Shown: one piece after another, positions 1 through 7,764 of the stretch | How the letters are laid out: every line of letters starts with the position of its first letter | How positions within the stretch are numbered: position 1 is the stretch's first letter | Assembly: GCA_964459305.1 (NCBI GenBank) | Contig: CAYWNA010000034.1 | Location: 6,930 to 70,929 of the forward strand | DNA length: 64,000 nt | Source of the DNA: CAYWNA01 sp964459305 | Lineage (GTDB): Bacteria; Planctomycetota; Planctomycetia; Pirellulales; Pirellulaceae | Direction of reading: 5' to 3' | Notes under the pieces: model-generated | Seen by the model: the letters and a program-made list of their open reading frames with translations, nothing else | Database searches by the model: none | What the model was told of the DNA's origin: nothing | Position numbers and translations under genes: made by a program

Positions 1-50
1 GCTTGAGGCGGGGACCGTCTCTTTTTGTTTTTCGCCCGTCAGCAACCATA

Positions 51-77
51 ATGATTTTGCCCGAGCATGATTTTGCC
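51..77. repeat. Short direct repeat ATGATTTTGCC, two copies
   Basis: The 11-mer ATGATTTTGCC occurs at 51-61 and again at 67-77, just upstream of the first gene. The reverse complement of the same motif occurs inside the hairpin at 21534-21602, so this is probably a fragment of the same dispersed repeat family. No gene is visible in positions 1-107. Confidence 0.5.
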
Positions 78-107
78 TTTTGCCAAACAACGAAAGACCG
101 AGGAGAA

Positions 108-1739
108 ATGATGCTTTCGATTCGACAGATGAAACGTGGGTTCGGACACGTGCTCGCTGTGCTTTGTGCGGGGGCTGTCTGCGGTGCCGACTGGCCGCAA
201 TGGGGCGGTCGCGACTGCCGAACCATGGTCTCCCCGGAGACGGGCCTTCCTGATTCATTCAAGCCGCGAAAGATATCCTCCGGCGACAGTCCTATCGATC
301 CGTCGATGGATGACAACCTGAAATGGACGGCTCGCCTGGGTTCTGCCGCGTATGGAAACCCAACCATCGCCGGCGGCAAGGTCTACGTCGGTACCGACAC
401 GTTGACGCTTCGCGACGACCCGCGGCGCGGGCGTCATCACAAGGGACTGGTCAAGTGCTTTAATGAAGCGACGGGGGCCCTGCTCTGGCAATTGATCGTT
501 CCAAACCGCTCGCACGGGCTGCCCGACGAGGTGCATTACGGACTTCAGAATCTGGGCGTCTGCTCGTCGCCCACGGTGGACGGAGATCGCGTCTATGTCG
601 TCAGCAGTGCCGGCGACATCCTCTGCCTGGACGCCGACGGCCTGGCCGATGGCAACGACGGGTCTTTCACGGACGAAGCGCAATACATCGCCGGCCACGG
701 CAATCCACCGCTCGAACTGAACGAACACGACGCCGATATCCTCTGGCGTTTCGATCCCATCGACGAGCTCGACGTCTGTCCGCACGATGCCGCTAGTTGC
801 TCCATTCTGATCCACGGAGACATATTGTATACCGGCACCTCGAACGGCGTCGGCGGGCCGAAGGGCAGTAACTGGATCGCCATGCACACCTTCGTCGTCC
901 GTCCGGAAGCCCCGGCATTGATCGCGTTGGACAAACACACAGGCAAACTGGTTGCCACGGAAAATGCCGGCATCAGCCAGAGAATCTATCACTGCCAATG
1001 GTCATCACCCTCGCTGGGCAAGGTCGGTGACAGGACCCTGATCTTCCTCGGTGGTGGTGACGGTTGGTGCTATGCTTTCGAAGCCGTTGCCAAGGCCGAG
1101 AAACAACCCGTTCCGTTGAAACTCGTTTGGTCGTACGACTGCAATCCACCGGAGTTTCGGCATCGCGGCGGCAAGGCCATTCCCTACTACGATGGTGACA
1201 AACGCCACAAGGACAGTCCGAACGAGGACGACGGGGCGTACGTCGGGCCGAGCCAAGTGATTGCCACGCCGGCGTTCGATAACGACCGTGTATATGTGGC
1301 CATTGGCCAGGACCCCGCCCACGGCCGCGGTCGAGGCATGATGCACTGCATCGACGCCACCTTGGAGGGCGACATCACCGAGCGGGGGCGTCTCTGGACG
1401 TATGACGGTATCGAGCGAACCATGGCCACCACCGCTGTCGCCGACGGACTGGTCTACGTTCCCGATCTGGCCGGCATGCTGTACTGTCTGGATGCGGAGA
1501 ACGGCGAGTGTCGCTGGACCTACGACACCAAGGCGGAAACCTGGGGCGGCGTACTCGTGGCCGATGGCAAACTCTTCCTGGTCAACAAGAAATACTTCTT
1601 CGCCTTTACTGCGGGGAGCGAATCACGGTTACTGAACAGGATCCTCCTCGGCTCGCCAGCCTACAGCACGCCCGTAGCAGCCAACGGCGCGCTCTACTTG
1701 GCGTCCCGCGGCTACCTCTGGGCTGTGTGCCAGGAATAG
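108..1739 (+). CDS. Secreted PQQ-type beta-propeller (quinoprotein-like) protein
   Basis: A 543-residue exported beta-propeller protein of the pyrrolo-quinoline-quinone-like repeat family, which in Planctomycetes is abundant and mostly of unknown activity. The start at 108 is chosen because AGGAG lies at 101-105 and the protein then begins with a signal peptide (basic start, hydrophobic LAVLCAGAVCG) followed by ADWPQWGG, the usual mature N-terminus of this family. Blades are visible as repeated segments of the type 'VYVGTDTLTL', 'VYVVSSAGDILCLDADG', 'VYVPDLAGMLYCLDAENGE' and a C-terminal 'LYLASRGYLWAV'. No haem motif or other catalytic signature is seen. It is transcribed convergently with the sialidase-like gene. 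Fold confident, substrate or cofactor unknown; a structural role is possible. Confidence 0.85.
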   Translation: MMLSIRQMKRGFGHVLAVLCAGAVCGADWPQWGGRDCRTMVSPETGLPDSFKPRKISSGDSPIDPSMDDNLKWTARLGSAAYGNPTIAGGKVYVGTDTLTLRDDPRRGRHHKGLVKCFNEATGALLWQLIVPNRSHGLPDEVHYGLQNLGVCSSPTVDGDRVYVVSSAGDILCLDADGLADGNDGSFTDEAQYIAGHGNPPLELNEHDADILWRFDPIDELDVCPHDAASCSILIHGDILYTGTSNGVGGPKGSNWIAMHTFVVRPEAPALIALDKHTGKLVATENAGISQRIYHCQWSSPSLGKVGDRTLIFLGGGDGWCYAFEAVAKAEKQPVPLKLVWSYDCNPPEFRHRGGKAIPYYDGDKRHKDSPNEDDGAYVGPSQVIATPAFDNDRVYVAIGQDPAHGRGRGMMHCIDATLEGDITERGRLWTYDGIERTMATTAVADGLVYVPDLAGMLYCLDAENGECRWTYDTKAETWGGVLVADGKLFLVNKKYFFAFTAGSESRLLNRILLGSPAYSTPVAANGALYLASRGYLWAVCQE

Positions 1740-1819
1740 TAAGGGCCGCCAAAGAAACTGCTGTCGCAATTGGAGCGGCCTCGTTCGGCGCCCCCGGCGG
1801 GGCAGGCGGTGGCTGAGGC

Positions 1820-2134
1820 GTAGGGTGGGCAGAGCGAACCAGCGGGCGTTGGTCTTGTCGCGATGAACGATCAGCCAACGTCCACAGACGTCGACTAGCC
1901 GATCTGCCAGCGGATGGCCCACCAGAATACGCCAACCAACCAGCGAGCCTCGCATCGTGCGGATCGACAGGGCAGAGGTGGCAGAACGTTTCCGCACGAT
2001 GCGGGCGTAATGGCAATGGTAAGCGCATTCCGGTGGGCCGCGCTGGACGGATGCCAATGCCACGTGCATGCGGCACCGCAAAACCCTATCGGCGATTCAC
2101 CACACACGCCCGTGGTCCGCTTGGCCCACCCTAC
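1820..2134. repeat. 315-bp element with inverted ends and an inner hairpin
   Basis: The 418-bp gap between two convergent genes contains no credible gene. Its ends are an imperfect inverted repeat of about 28 bp beginning GTAGGGTGGGC (1820-1848 and, inverted, 2107-2134). Inside is a perfect 13-bp inverted repeat, CGCATCGTGCGGA, at 1951-1963 and 1991-2003. The arrangement resembles a small non-autonomous palindromic element; it could also act as a two-way terminator. No transposase is encoded. Confidence 0.6.
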
Positions 2135-2158
2135 AACTCCTCGGTTGCTGCGGTTGCG

Positions 2159-3751
2159 TTACTCGTGCGGGAGCCATTCGATCCCGGATAGTGTTGCCCG
2201 AAATCGCTTGGCCCGGATGCTGGAACCGCCGCCCTCCTCATAATAGACAATCAACACCGTCCCGTCCTTCAGGTTCACCATGGACGGATACGCCCCGCCG
2301 ACCGTGTCGACTAGGACGTTTTCGCTCCAAGTCTTGCACTCGTCCAGGCTGTAATGCAGGCTGGTCGACGGTACGCGATGGGCCAGCAAGATGATGTCGT
2401 CGCGCGTGCGGAGAAAGTAAGGGCAATGGCCGGCAAAACCGATCGGCTCCGAGATGCTCCACGTTTCGCCACGGTCTTTGGAAATGGTAAAGCACATATG
2501 GGGCCGTTGAGCGGCGTAGAGCGTTCCGTCTTTCAATTCGATGATGTCCGTTTCGGCGTCGAGCCGAATTCCTCCATTGTCGATATCGATCACGTCACTC
2601 CACGTCTTGCCGCCATCGTCGCTGATGGTGACCGCGCCGGCGGCCGACTGTTTCGTTTCCCGATACAGCCCCAAAACAAGCCGGCCGTCGGACAATTCGC
2701 GAATCGGGGCGCTGCAATACGCTTTTTCGGCGATCTGTCGCGGCTCGGACCAGGTTTCGCCCAAATCGTCGGAAGTGACCATCCAACTGCCCAGGCCAAT
2801 CCAACGTTTCCCGGGTTCGTCGGTCTTTCGCAGTGAAAAGAAGTTGCAGATCAGTTGGCCTTTGCTCAATTGCACAATGGACGGATCGCGGTCGTCGTCC
2901 GGGCCATCGTACAGTACCTTGGCATCGCTCCACGTCCGCCCCTCGTCGCTGGATATGCAGTAGCTAACGCGGCCGCCTTTGGGCAACTGCTCGTTCGGCA
3001 GAGCCACGTGACCGTAGCCGGCATAGAAAACCGCCATCAGCCGTCCGTCGCTCAGCCGGCACACGTCAGGAAACGCTTCGTAAGCGCCCGCCCCTGCGTC
3101 CGTGCAAACATGAACATACGGCTTCGGCGGAATCTTGAATTCGCCAGCCGCCTTTCGACCTTGCCCCATTACGACGACGTCCTTGACATGGGCCAGACCT
3201 TGATTTGCATAGAAACCGATTCGTCCGCCTTTCAGCGTCGGGTCTTTCGCCTCGAAGAGCAACTGCCCATTCAACGAGACCTTCAGCGTATCGCCGACCG
3301 ATTCGAGTTGTCCTTCGTGCCATTCTCCTGCTGATTTCTTTAGACCACCAACCCGCTTGATCTCGTTCCACGAAACGCTCGGGTCGGACCGGGCCAGGAT
3401 GGCTTGAGCGCGATCGAAATGGACATAGTAGTAGGTCCCGGCATCCACGGCGCGCACAACAAACCCACAGGCCAGCACGCCACGCTCCGCCGGCTCGACC
3501 AGGAACTTCGCCCGGAGTGTCACATCGCCCCACTCCATCGGCGTGAAGAAAGCCCGCGACATCTTCTTCCGGCCATCCAACACCAGCTCGCCGTCACAGA
3601 TCGACGCCGTCTTTTCCAGAAACACCCAACTGTCCGTTGCCCCTTCTGCTGACAAGTCGATAGACATTTCCTCCGCATGGATTCGTCGTGGTCCAAGATG
3701 TGTGGAACCCACGACAAAAAGAAACATCGCAACAAAAGAGATTGATTTCAT
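2159..3751 (-). CDS. Secreted sialidase-like (BNR repeat) protein with N-terminal lectin-like domain
   Basis: A 530-residue exported protein. The N-terminal signal peptide ends near HAEE (residue 27). Residues about 30-190 look like a concanavalin/DUF1080-type jelly-roll ('YYYVHFDRAQAI', 'GRIGFYANQGLAHVKDVVV'). Residues about 210-525 form a six-bladed sialidase-type propeller with Asp-box motifs SSDEGRTWSD, TSDDLGETWSE, ISDDGGKTWSD and ISKDRGETWS. By family it would be an exo-alpha-sialidase or a related glycan-binding propeller; the specific catalytic Arg triad and Tyr were not traced, so activity is unproven. Its start overlaps the stop of the upstream DUF4091 gene by ATGA, and GGAGGA lies just ahead, so the two are translationally coupled and probably act on the same extracellular glycan. 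Confidence 0.85.
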   Translation of the reverse strand: MKSISFVAMFLFVVGSTHLGPRRIHAEEMSIDLSAEGATDSWVFLEKTASICDGELVLDGRKKMSRAFFTPMEWGDVTLRAKFLVEPAERGVLACGFVVRAVDAGTYYYVHFDRAQAILARSDPSVSWNEIKRVGGLKKSAGEWHEGQLESVGDTLKVSLNGQLLFEAKDPTLKGGRIGFYANQGLAHVKDVVVMGQGRKAAGEFKIPPKPYVHVCTDAGAGAYEAFPDVCRLSDGRLMAVFYAGYGHVALPNEQLPKGGRVSYCISSDEGRTWSDAKVLYDGPDDDRDPSIVQLSKGQLICNFFSLRKTDEPGKRWIGLGSWMVTSDDLGETWSEPRQIAEKAYCSAPIRELSDGRLVLGLYRETKQSAAGAVTISDDGGKTWSDVIDIDNGGIRLDAETDIIELKDGTLYAAQRPHMCFTISKDRGETWSISEPIGFAGHCPYFLRTRDDIILLAHRVPSTSLHYSLDECKTWSENVLVDTVGGAYPSMVNLKDGTVLIVYYEEGGGSSIRAKRFRATLSGIEWLPHE

Positions 3752-6036
3752 TTTTCGTCCTCCGTTAGATCAATTCTGCCAAGTCGTTCGATCATGTCCG
3801 CCACGCGCTGGCGGCGTTCCATTAGTTGATTAGGGTCCTTCGTGAAGTCCGTCATGGTGTGGGTGATTGTCTTGGGAATGAGGCATAGCTCTTCCGCTTC
3901 CTGGATCAGAGCTACGTCTAGACGTTGCTCGGCAGGAAGGGCCTTTGCTTTGGCGACCAGATCGGACAATAGCGCGAGATACTCGTAGTCCTCCACGCCG
4001 TCGCGGATTATTTCGAGGCGGATGCTGGAATAGGGTGTCCAGTTTGGACCTGGATAGACGAGCAGTCCGTCGCCGTTGCACTTGAAGGATTTGTAGGTCC
4101 CGGCGTTCGCCAGATCGATCGGCGTGTTGGGAAAGCACGCTTCGCCCGTTGCCGGCGTGGGAAGTCCGGGCCACCAACAGGCGCACCAATAGAGCACGCC
4201 GGTGGCTCCCAGTTTGCGGGCCTGCCAGAAAAGCACCCTGTGGTCAATGGCAGGCTGGTCGATGAAGAAATTGGCAAACGGTGGCTTGGGGCCGCAGCAA
4301 ACGTATGTCCATAGAGTATCGCCCGCCTGAAGCCGATTTTTGTAGAACTCGGTTTCGACCCTTGACGTCAACGGACACCAGATGTCGACCAGTCCGACCA
4401 GTTCTTGAGGATTCGGATCGCCGATCGTCTGCATAATCGGAAAGTCGGGCACGGCCTTACGCAACTTCGCGTAAAGATCGCGCAAGAAAGGGTAGTCTGT
4501 CGGGCGAGGTTCGTCCGGGCCGTAGATATAGACGGCGCGAGGCAGGTTCTGCCGTTTCCATTCTGCAGCGATGGCGGCCGTTCGCTCGACCCAGGCGGCT
4601 GGGTCCGGCTTGGGTTCGTCGTTCCACAAGTTCCGGGCTACCGGGAGCCGATGCAGGCAAAAGGAATACGGCGCGTAATGGCCTGACGCCATCGAAGCCA
4701 CAGTCTCTTTGAGCGGGCTAAGGTCGACCTTCAACTGGGTCTCGTCTCGCGTCACGCGGATGTACTCGCGTGCGACGTTTTTCGGGGTCAAACGTCGCTG
4801 GGCCAAGAAGGCGCACCAACGTCTGTAGGTCTCCAGCGGCATGGCTGTCTGGTACGGCTTCTCCGCGTCATAGCCGCGGACCAGTGCCGAGGCGTAGAGC
4901 CCAAATGCAGCGGCCAACTTGCCGGGCCGGGGCAAACGAAAGTCGCGCACGTGAAACGTTACGCGAATCGACTTCGTCTCCTGGTGGTGTCGAATCTTGA
5001 CGTCGCCTGTGTATGTTCCAGCCGCTGCGTCTGGCGGGACGTCGATGCGGAACCAGAGCGGCTGGCGCCCGTCGGCGGCTACGTCGAACGGCGCTGGAGG
5101 CAACAACGGGTCGGGCCACCAGCCTACGTAGTCCACCGGATAGGACGGCGGCGCGGTCTTCACGTAACCGACGCGGTTCCACTGGATATCCAGCTCGCCG
5201 TTTGGGCCCCGCAGCGATGTAGTTTCCACTTGCACATCGTTGAGCGCCTGCCCATGAGGAATCACGACCAACTGAAACGCTTCGGTTTCGTCGCGAGCCG
5301 CGTGGAGTTCGACGTCTTCGACAATCGATCCGCAAAACACGGGCTCGCGGCGAGGTATTTTTTGGAGGGCGTGGGCCGGCACGATGTGGAAGGATCCGTC
5401 GCCGCTGCCGGGGACTTCGAATCGGGCGCTCACGGCTGCCCGCCGGGCCATCGCCTCGGCATCCGGCACCACAGACACGTCGTCGTACCATGTCTTGCCG
5501 CAATCGTACCCGTAAAGAGCCAATCCCATCGTCTTGGCATCCGGTGGGACATTCACGTTGCGTGAAACGTGAATCCAGTCGTCGGCGCGATCGGAGACGC
5601 GGATGGGAATGAAGCCGAGATGTCGCCGGGCGTCGCCGTAGAAATGACATCCCGCTCCGGCCGCGGAGACGCCTTCGGTTTTCACGTGGAAGGACACTCG
5701 CAATACGGAGCCGCCTTTGACGCTGATTCCGTACCGATTCCACTGGATCCCCGGTTGGCCTTTCGGTTTCGGCGTCACACTCCACAAGAGAGCGCTTGCC
5801 GCGCCGGAGTGGACAACGGTCTGATCGCGAAGATGGCGGTTCCCCCCGACATCTTTCTGCGGGTAGCGGTTCCACCAGGCGGGAAGATCGTCGCCCTGCT
5901 CGAACCCGCCGTTGATCACAAGGCTGTCCTGCTCAGAGCCGATCGCAATTCGTTCGGTTGACGAAGCGGCGATGCCTGTTAGAGCCGTCGCCATCAACAC
6001 ACGCAGTCCGCGGAAAGCCCGTCGTCGGTAATTCAT
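3748..6036 (-). CDS. Secreted DUF4091 protein with N-terminal carbohydrate-binding module
   Basis: A 762-residue exported protein. After a signal peptide (MNYRRRAFRGLRVL, hydrophobic stretch, cleavage near IAIGSEQ), residues about 38-190 resemble a jelly-roll carbohydrate-binding module ('LVINGGFEQGDDLPAWWN', 'DDWIHVSRNVNVP'). The rest is a beta-sandwich plus a TIM-barrel-like region ending with the DUF4091 features 'VLFWQARKLGATGVLYWCACWW' shortened here to LFWQARKLGATGVLYW and 'RDGVEDYEYLALL'. DUF4091 proteins are annotated as putative glycoside hydrolases; no activity can be assigned. It heads a two-gene operon with the sialidase-like gene (ATGA overlap at 3748-3751). Upstream SD is weak. 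Confidence 0.85.
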   Translation of the reverse strand: MNYRRRAFRGLRVLMATALTGIAASSTERIAIGSEQDSLVINGGFEQGDDLPAWWNRYPQKDVGGNRHLRDQTVVHSGAASALLWSVTPKPKGQPGIQWNRYGISVKGGSVLRVSFHVKTEGVSAAGAGCHFYGDARRHLGFIPIRVSDRADDWIHVSRNVNVPPDAKTMGLALYGYDCGKTWYDDVSVVPDAEAMARRAAVSARFEVPGSGDGSFHIVPAHALQKIPRREPVFCGSIVEDVELHAARDETEAFQLVVIPHGQALNDVQVETTSLRGPNGELDIQWNRVGYVKTAPPSYPVDYVGWWPDPLLPPAPFDVAADGRQPLWFRIDVPPDAAAGTYTGDVKIRHHQETKSIRVTFHVRDFRLPRPGKLAAAFGLYASALVRGYDAEKPYQTAMPLETYRRWCAFLAQRRLTPKNVAREYIRVTRDETQLKVDLSPLKETVASMASGHYAPYSFCLHRLPVARNLWNDEPKPDPAAWVERTAAIAAEWKRQNLPRAVYIYGPDEPRPTDYPFLRDLYAKLRKAVPDFPIMQTIGDPNPQELVGLVDIWCPLTSRVETEFYKNRLQAGDTLWTYVCCGPKPPFANFFIDQPAIDHRVLFWQARKLGATGVLYWCACWWPGLPTPATGEACFPNTPIDLANAGTYKSFKCNGDGLLVYPGPNWTPYSSIRLEIIRDGVEDYEYLALLSDLVAKAKALPAEQRLDVALIQEAEELCLIPKTITHTMTDFTKDPNQLMERRQRVADMIERLGRIDLTEDEK

Positions 6037-6135
6037 CGCTTGGGAATCCTGATTGCGGCCATATGGATGCTCGCCTTGCTGTCGTGCGGGGAGCGGTACC
6101 TCACGGAGATTCTAACTTAAACTGTAGACAGCGTA

Positions 6136-6234
6136 GGGGTCGGGTGTTCAGAAATCCACTTTTCGCGGTCCTTGAGTTCATCGCATGGCCAGAATCTCCC
6201 CCGCAAAAAAGTGAATTTCTGAACACCCGACCCC
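6136..6234. repeat. 28-bp inverted repeat, 43-bp loop
   Basis: Arms at 6136-6163 and 6207-6234 pair with one mismatch; each arm begins at its outer end GGGGTCGGGTGTTCAG. It lies in the 496-bp space between divergent genes, which also contains a second, unrelated palindrome (6393-6474). No coding potential is visible in the space. Confidence 0.8.
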
Positions 6235-6392
6235 ATTTGTGCGGTGGCCCTCTACGTTTCGAAATCCACAGGATTGACGCCTCCGCCATATGGAACGGCC
6301 AAATAATCGATGCGACACATCGTGATAGTATTGCACGAACGATTTGGCTACGTGAGAATTGATGCCGAGCTGGTTTGGAGTATCCGCGCAGT

Positions 6393-6474
6393 TCGTTTGA
6401 CCGAAAGCCGAAGGCGAGCGCGTAATCCGCCGGCCATGCCCATTCGCGCACGCCTCCGGCTTGCGGCTAAACGA
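6393..6474. repeat. Palindromic repeat, family B (copy 1, degenerate)
   Basis: Imperfect 30-bp inverted arms at 6393-6422 and 6445-6474 with outer end TCGTTTGACCG / TCGTTTAGCCG and inner AAGCCG(A/G)AGGCG. The same consensus forms a perfect hairpin at 13563-13639 and a longer diverged one at 42443-42560. Confidence 0.75.
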
Positions 6475-6532
6475 GGCCAGCATTATGCGTTGGCCCATTG
6501 GTTAGAGAAACGATTTCGAGAGGGGTAGAGCC

Positions 6533-7417
6533 ATGAGTTTTCGACGGTGTATTTGGTCTGGCGTTGTGATACCGGCCTTTGTCTTGGTCTCCCTGCTAGG
6601 CCCAGCGATCTCGTTTGCGGCAGAACCGACATCCGCTGGCGGAGAAGGTCTCTCGAATCCCTTCTTCGCCTTCGACAATGGCCTGCGAGGCATTCAGGAT
6701 CCAGTGAAGGAACTCAAAAACCTCGGATACGCCGGCATGGGCGCCAGCGGATTCAAGGTCATCGACCTAGTGACGCGTTATGAGGCAGCCGGACTGAAGG
6801 TGTTCAGCACCTACGTTGGCTGCCGCCTGGATAAGACGCCACCGTACGATCCGCAGATGAAGATGGCGATCAAGGAACTCAAGGGAACGGACGTCGTGCT
6901 CTGGCTCACGGTGATTGGCGGCAAACGCGGCCAGGAGGACGAAAAGGCCGTGGGGCTGGTGCGGGAAATCGCGGATTTGGCAGCAGCGTCCAATCTTCGA
7001 GTCGCTTTGTATCCCCACACCGGCTTCTACGTCGCCACCACGGCCGACGCGCTGCGCGTGGTCAAGCAGGTGGACCGAAAGAACGTCGGTGTGTCGATCA
7101 ATCTGTGCCATGAACTGATGACCGACCAGGGACCCAAGCTCGATGCGACGATCCAGGAAGCCATGTCGCACCTATTCATGGTGTCGATTAACGGCGCGGA
7201 TCGAAAACAGCCGGGATACAGTTGGGATCGGTTGATCCAGCCGCTGGGCCGGGGAGACTTCGACGTCTGCGGCTTACTGAAGAAACTGACCGCCGCCGGA
7301 TATGACGGACCGATTGGACTTCAGTGCTACGGGGTGAAAGGCGATCAGGCCGAAAACCTCAAACAGTCGATCGATGCCTGGAACGAGTACTCGGCTCGGC
7401 TGGCCAAACAGAAGTAG
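6533..7417 (+). CDS. Secreted TIM-barrel protein of the sugar-phosphate isomerase/epimerase type
   Basis: A 294-residue protein of the xylose-isomerase-like TIM-barrel superfamily (AP_endonuc_2 type). The start has AGGGG at 6521-6525. The first 31 residues are a signal peptide (hydrophobic stretch VVIPAFVLVSLLGPAI, then SFAAEPTS), so the protein is exported, unlike cytoplasmic sugar isomerases. Motifs of the barrel include 'FAFDNGLRGIQDPVKELKNL' cut here to LRGIQDPVKELKNL, 'LRVALYPHTGF', 'NVGVSINLCHELMTD' and 'GPIGLQCYGVKGD'. Metal-site residues are partly present (His in YPHTG, Glu/His in CHEL). Exported members are common in Planctomycetes and probably act on sugars or inositols, but the substrate is unknown. 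It stands alone between two palindromic repeats. Confidence 0.8.
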   Translation: MSFRRCIWSGVVIPAFVLVSLLGPAISFAAEPTSAGGEGLSNPFFAFDNGLRGIQDPVKELKNLGYAGMGASGFKVIDLVTRYEAAGLKVFSTYVGCRLDKTPPYDPQMKMAIKELKGTDVVLWLTVIGGKRGQEDEKAVGLVREIADLAAASNLRVALYPHTGFYVATTADALRVVKQVDRKNVGVSINLCHELMTDQGPKLDATIQEAMSHLFMVSINGADRKQPGYSWDRLIQPLGRGDFDVCGLLKKLTAAGYDGPIGLQCYGVKGDQAENLKQSIDAWNEYSARLAKQK

Positions 7418-7450
7418 TCGGCCGAGAACTGTTACGCAACTCGCAGGTAT

Positions 7451-7584
7451 CTGAGGGTGTCCGGGAATTCGACACGCCAGGATACGCGCTTTTCGGGAGG
7501 GCGAGGCTCCTGCCGAGCCGCGTGGCGGTTCCAGAAACTCGGCTCAGCAGGAGCTTCGCCCTCCCAATTCCCGGACACCCTCAG
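7451..7584. repeat. Palindromic repeat, family A (copy 1)
   Basis: Perfect 19-bp terminal arms CTGAGGGTGTCCGGGAATT at 7451-7469 and inverted at 7566-7584, with inner pairing GGGAGGGCGA...TCGCCCTCCC. A near-identical copy with the same ends is at 14795-14926, and a copy sharing only the inner part is at 25633-25749. It lies in the gap between two co-directional genes. Confidence 0.85.
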
Positions 7585-7589
7585 GTATC

Positions 7590-7617
7590 TTGACAAGTGT
7601 CGCCAATACGTTATGAC
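7590..7617 (+). promoter_or_regulatory. Candidate sigma-70-type promoter of the DUF4178 gene block
   Basis: TTGACA at 7590-7595 is followed after 16 bp by TATGAC at 7612-7617, immediately after the family A repeat and about 150 bp before the GTG start at 7765. Pattern only; no experimental support. Confidence 0.35.
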
Positions 7618-7764
7618 AAGGACCACTCCTTCGACGATGATTCTGTAGATGTTGATTGCCCCCGGGGTGTCTCATTTCAGGCACGGGTAAGTGTGCGTGC
7701 GACAGCATAATCGTCGCCGTTGCGATTCGAGCCACGAAGTCTTCTCACGAGGGGAGGGCCACAG

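Noticed and set aside
1606..2107. Several overlapping frames of 70-156 codons in the first intergenic space
   Set aside because: They translate a palindromic element in several frames; none has a ribosome site or a domain.
4868..5875. 335-codon frame inside the DUF4091 gene
   Set aside because: Extremely Arg-rich out-of-frame translation of a recognisable gene.
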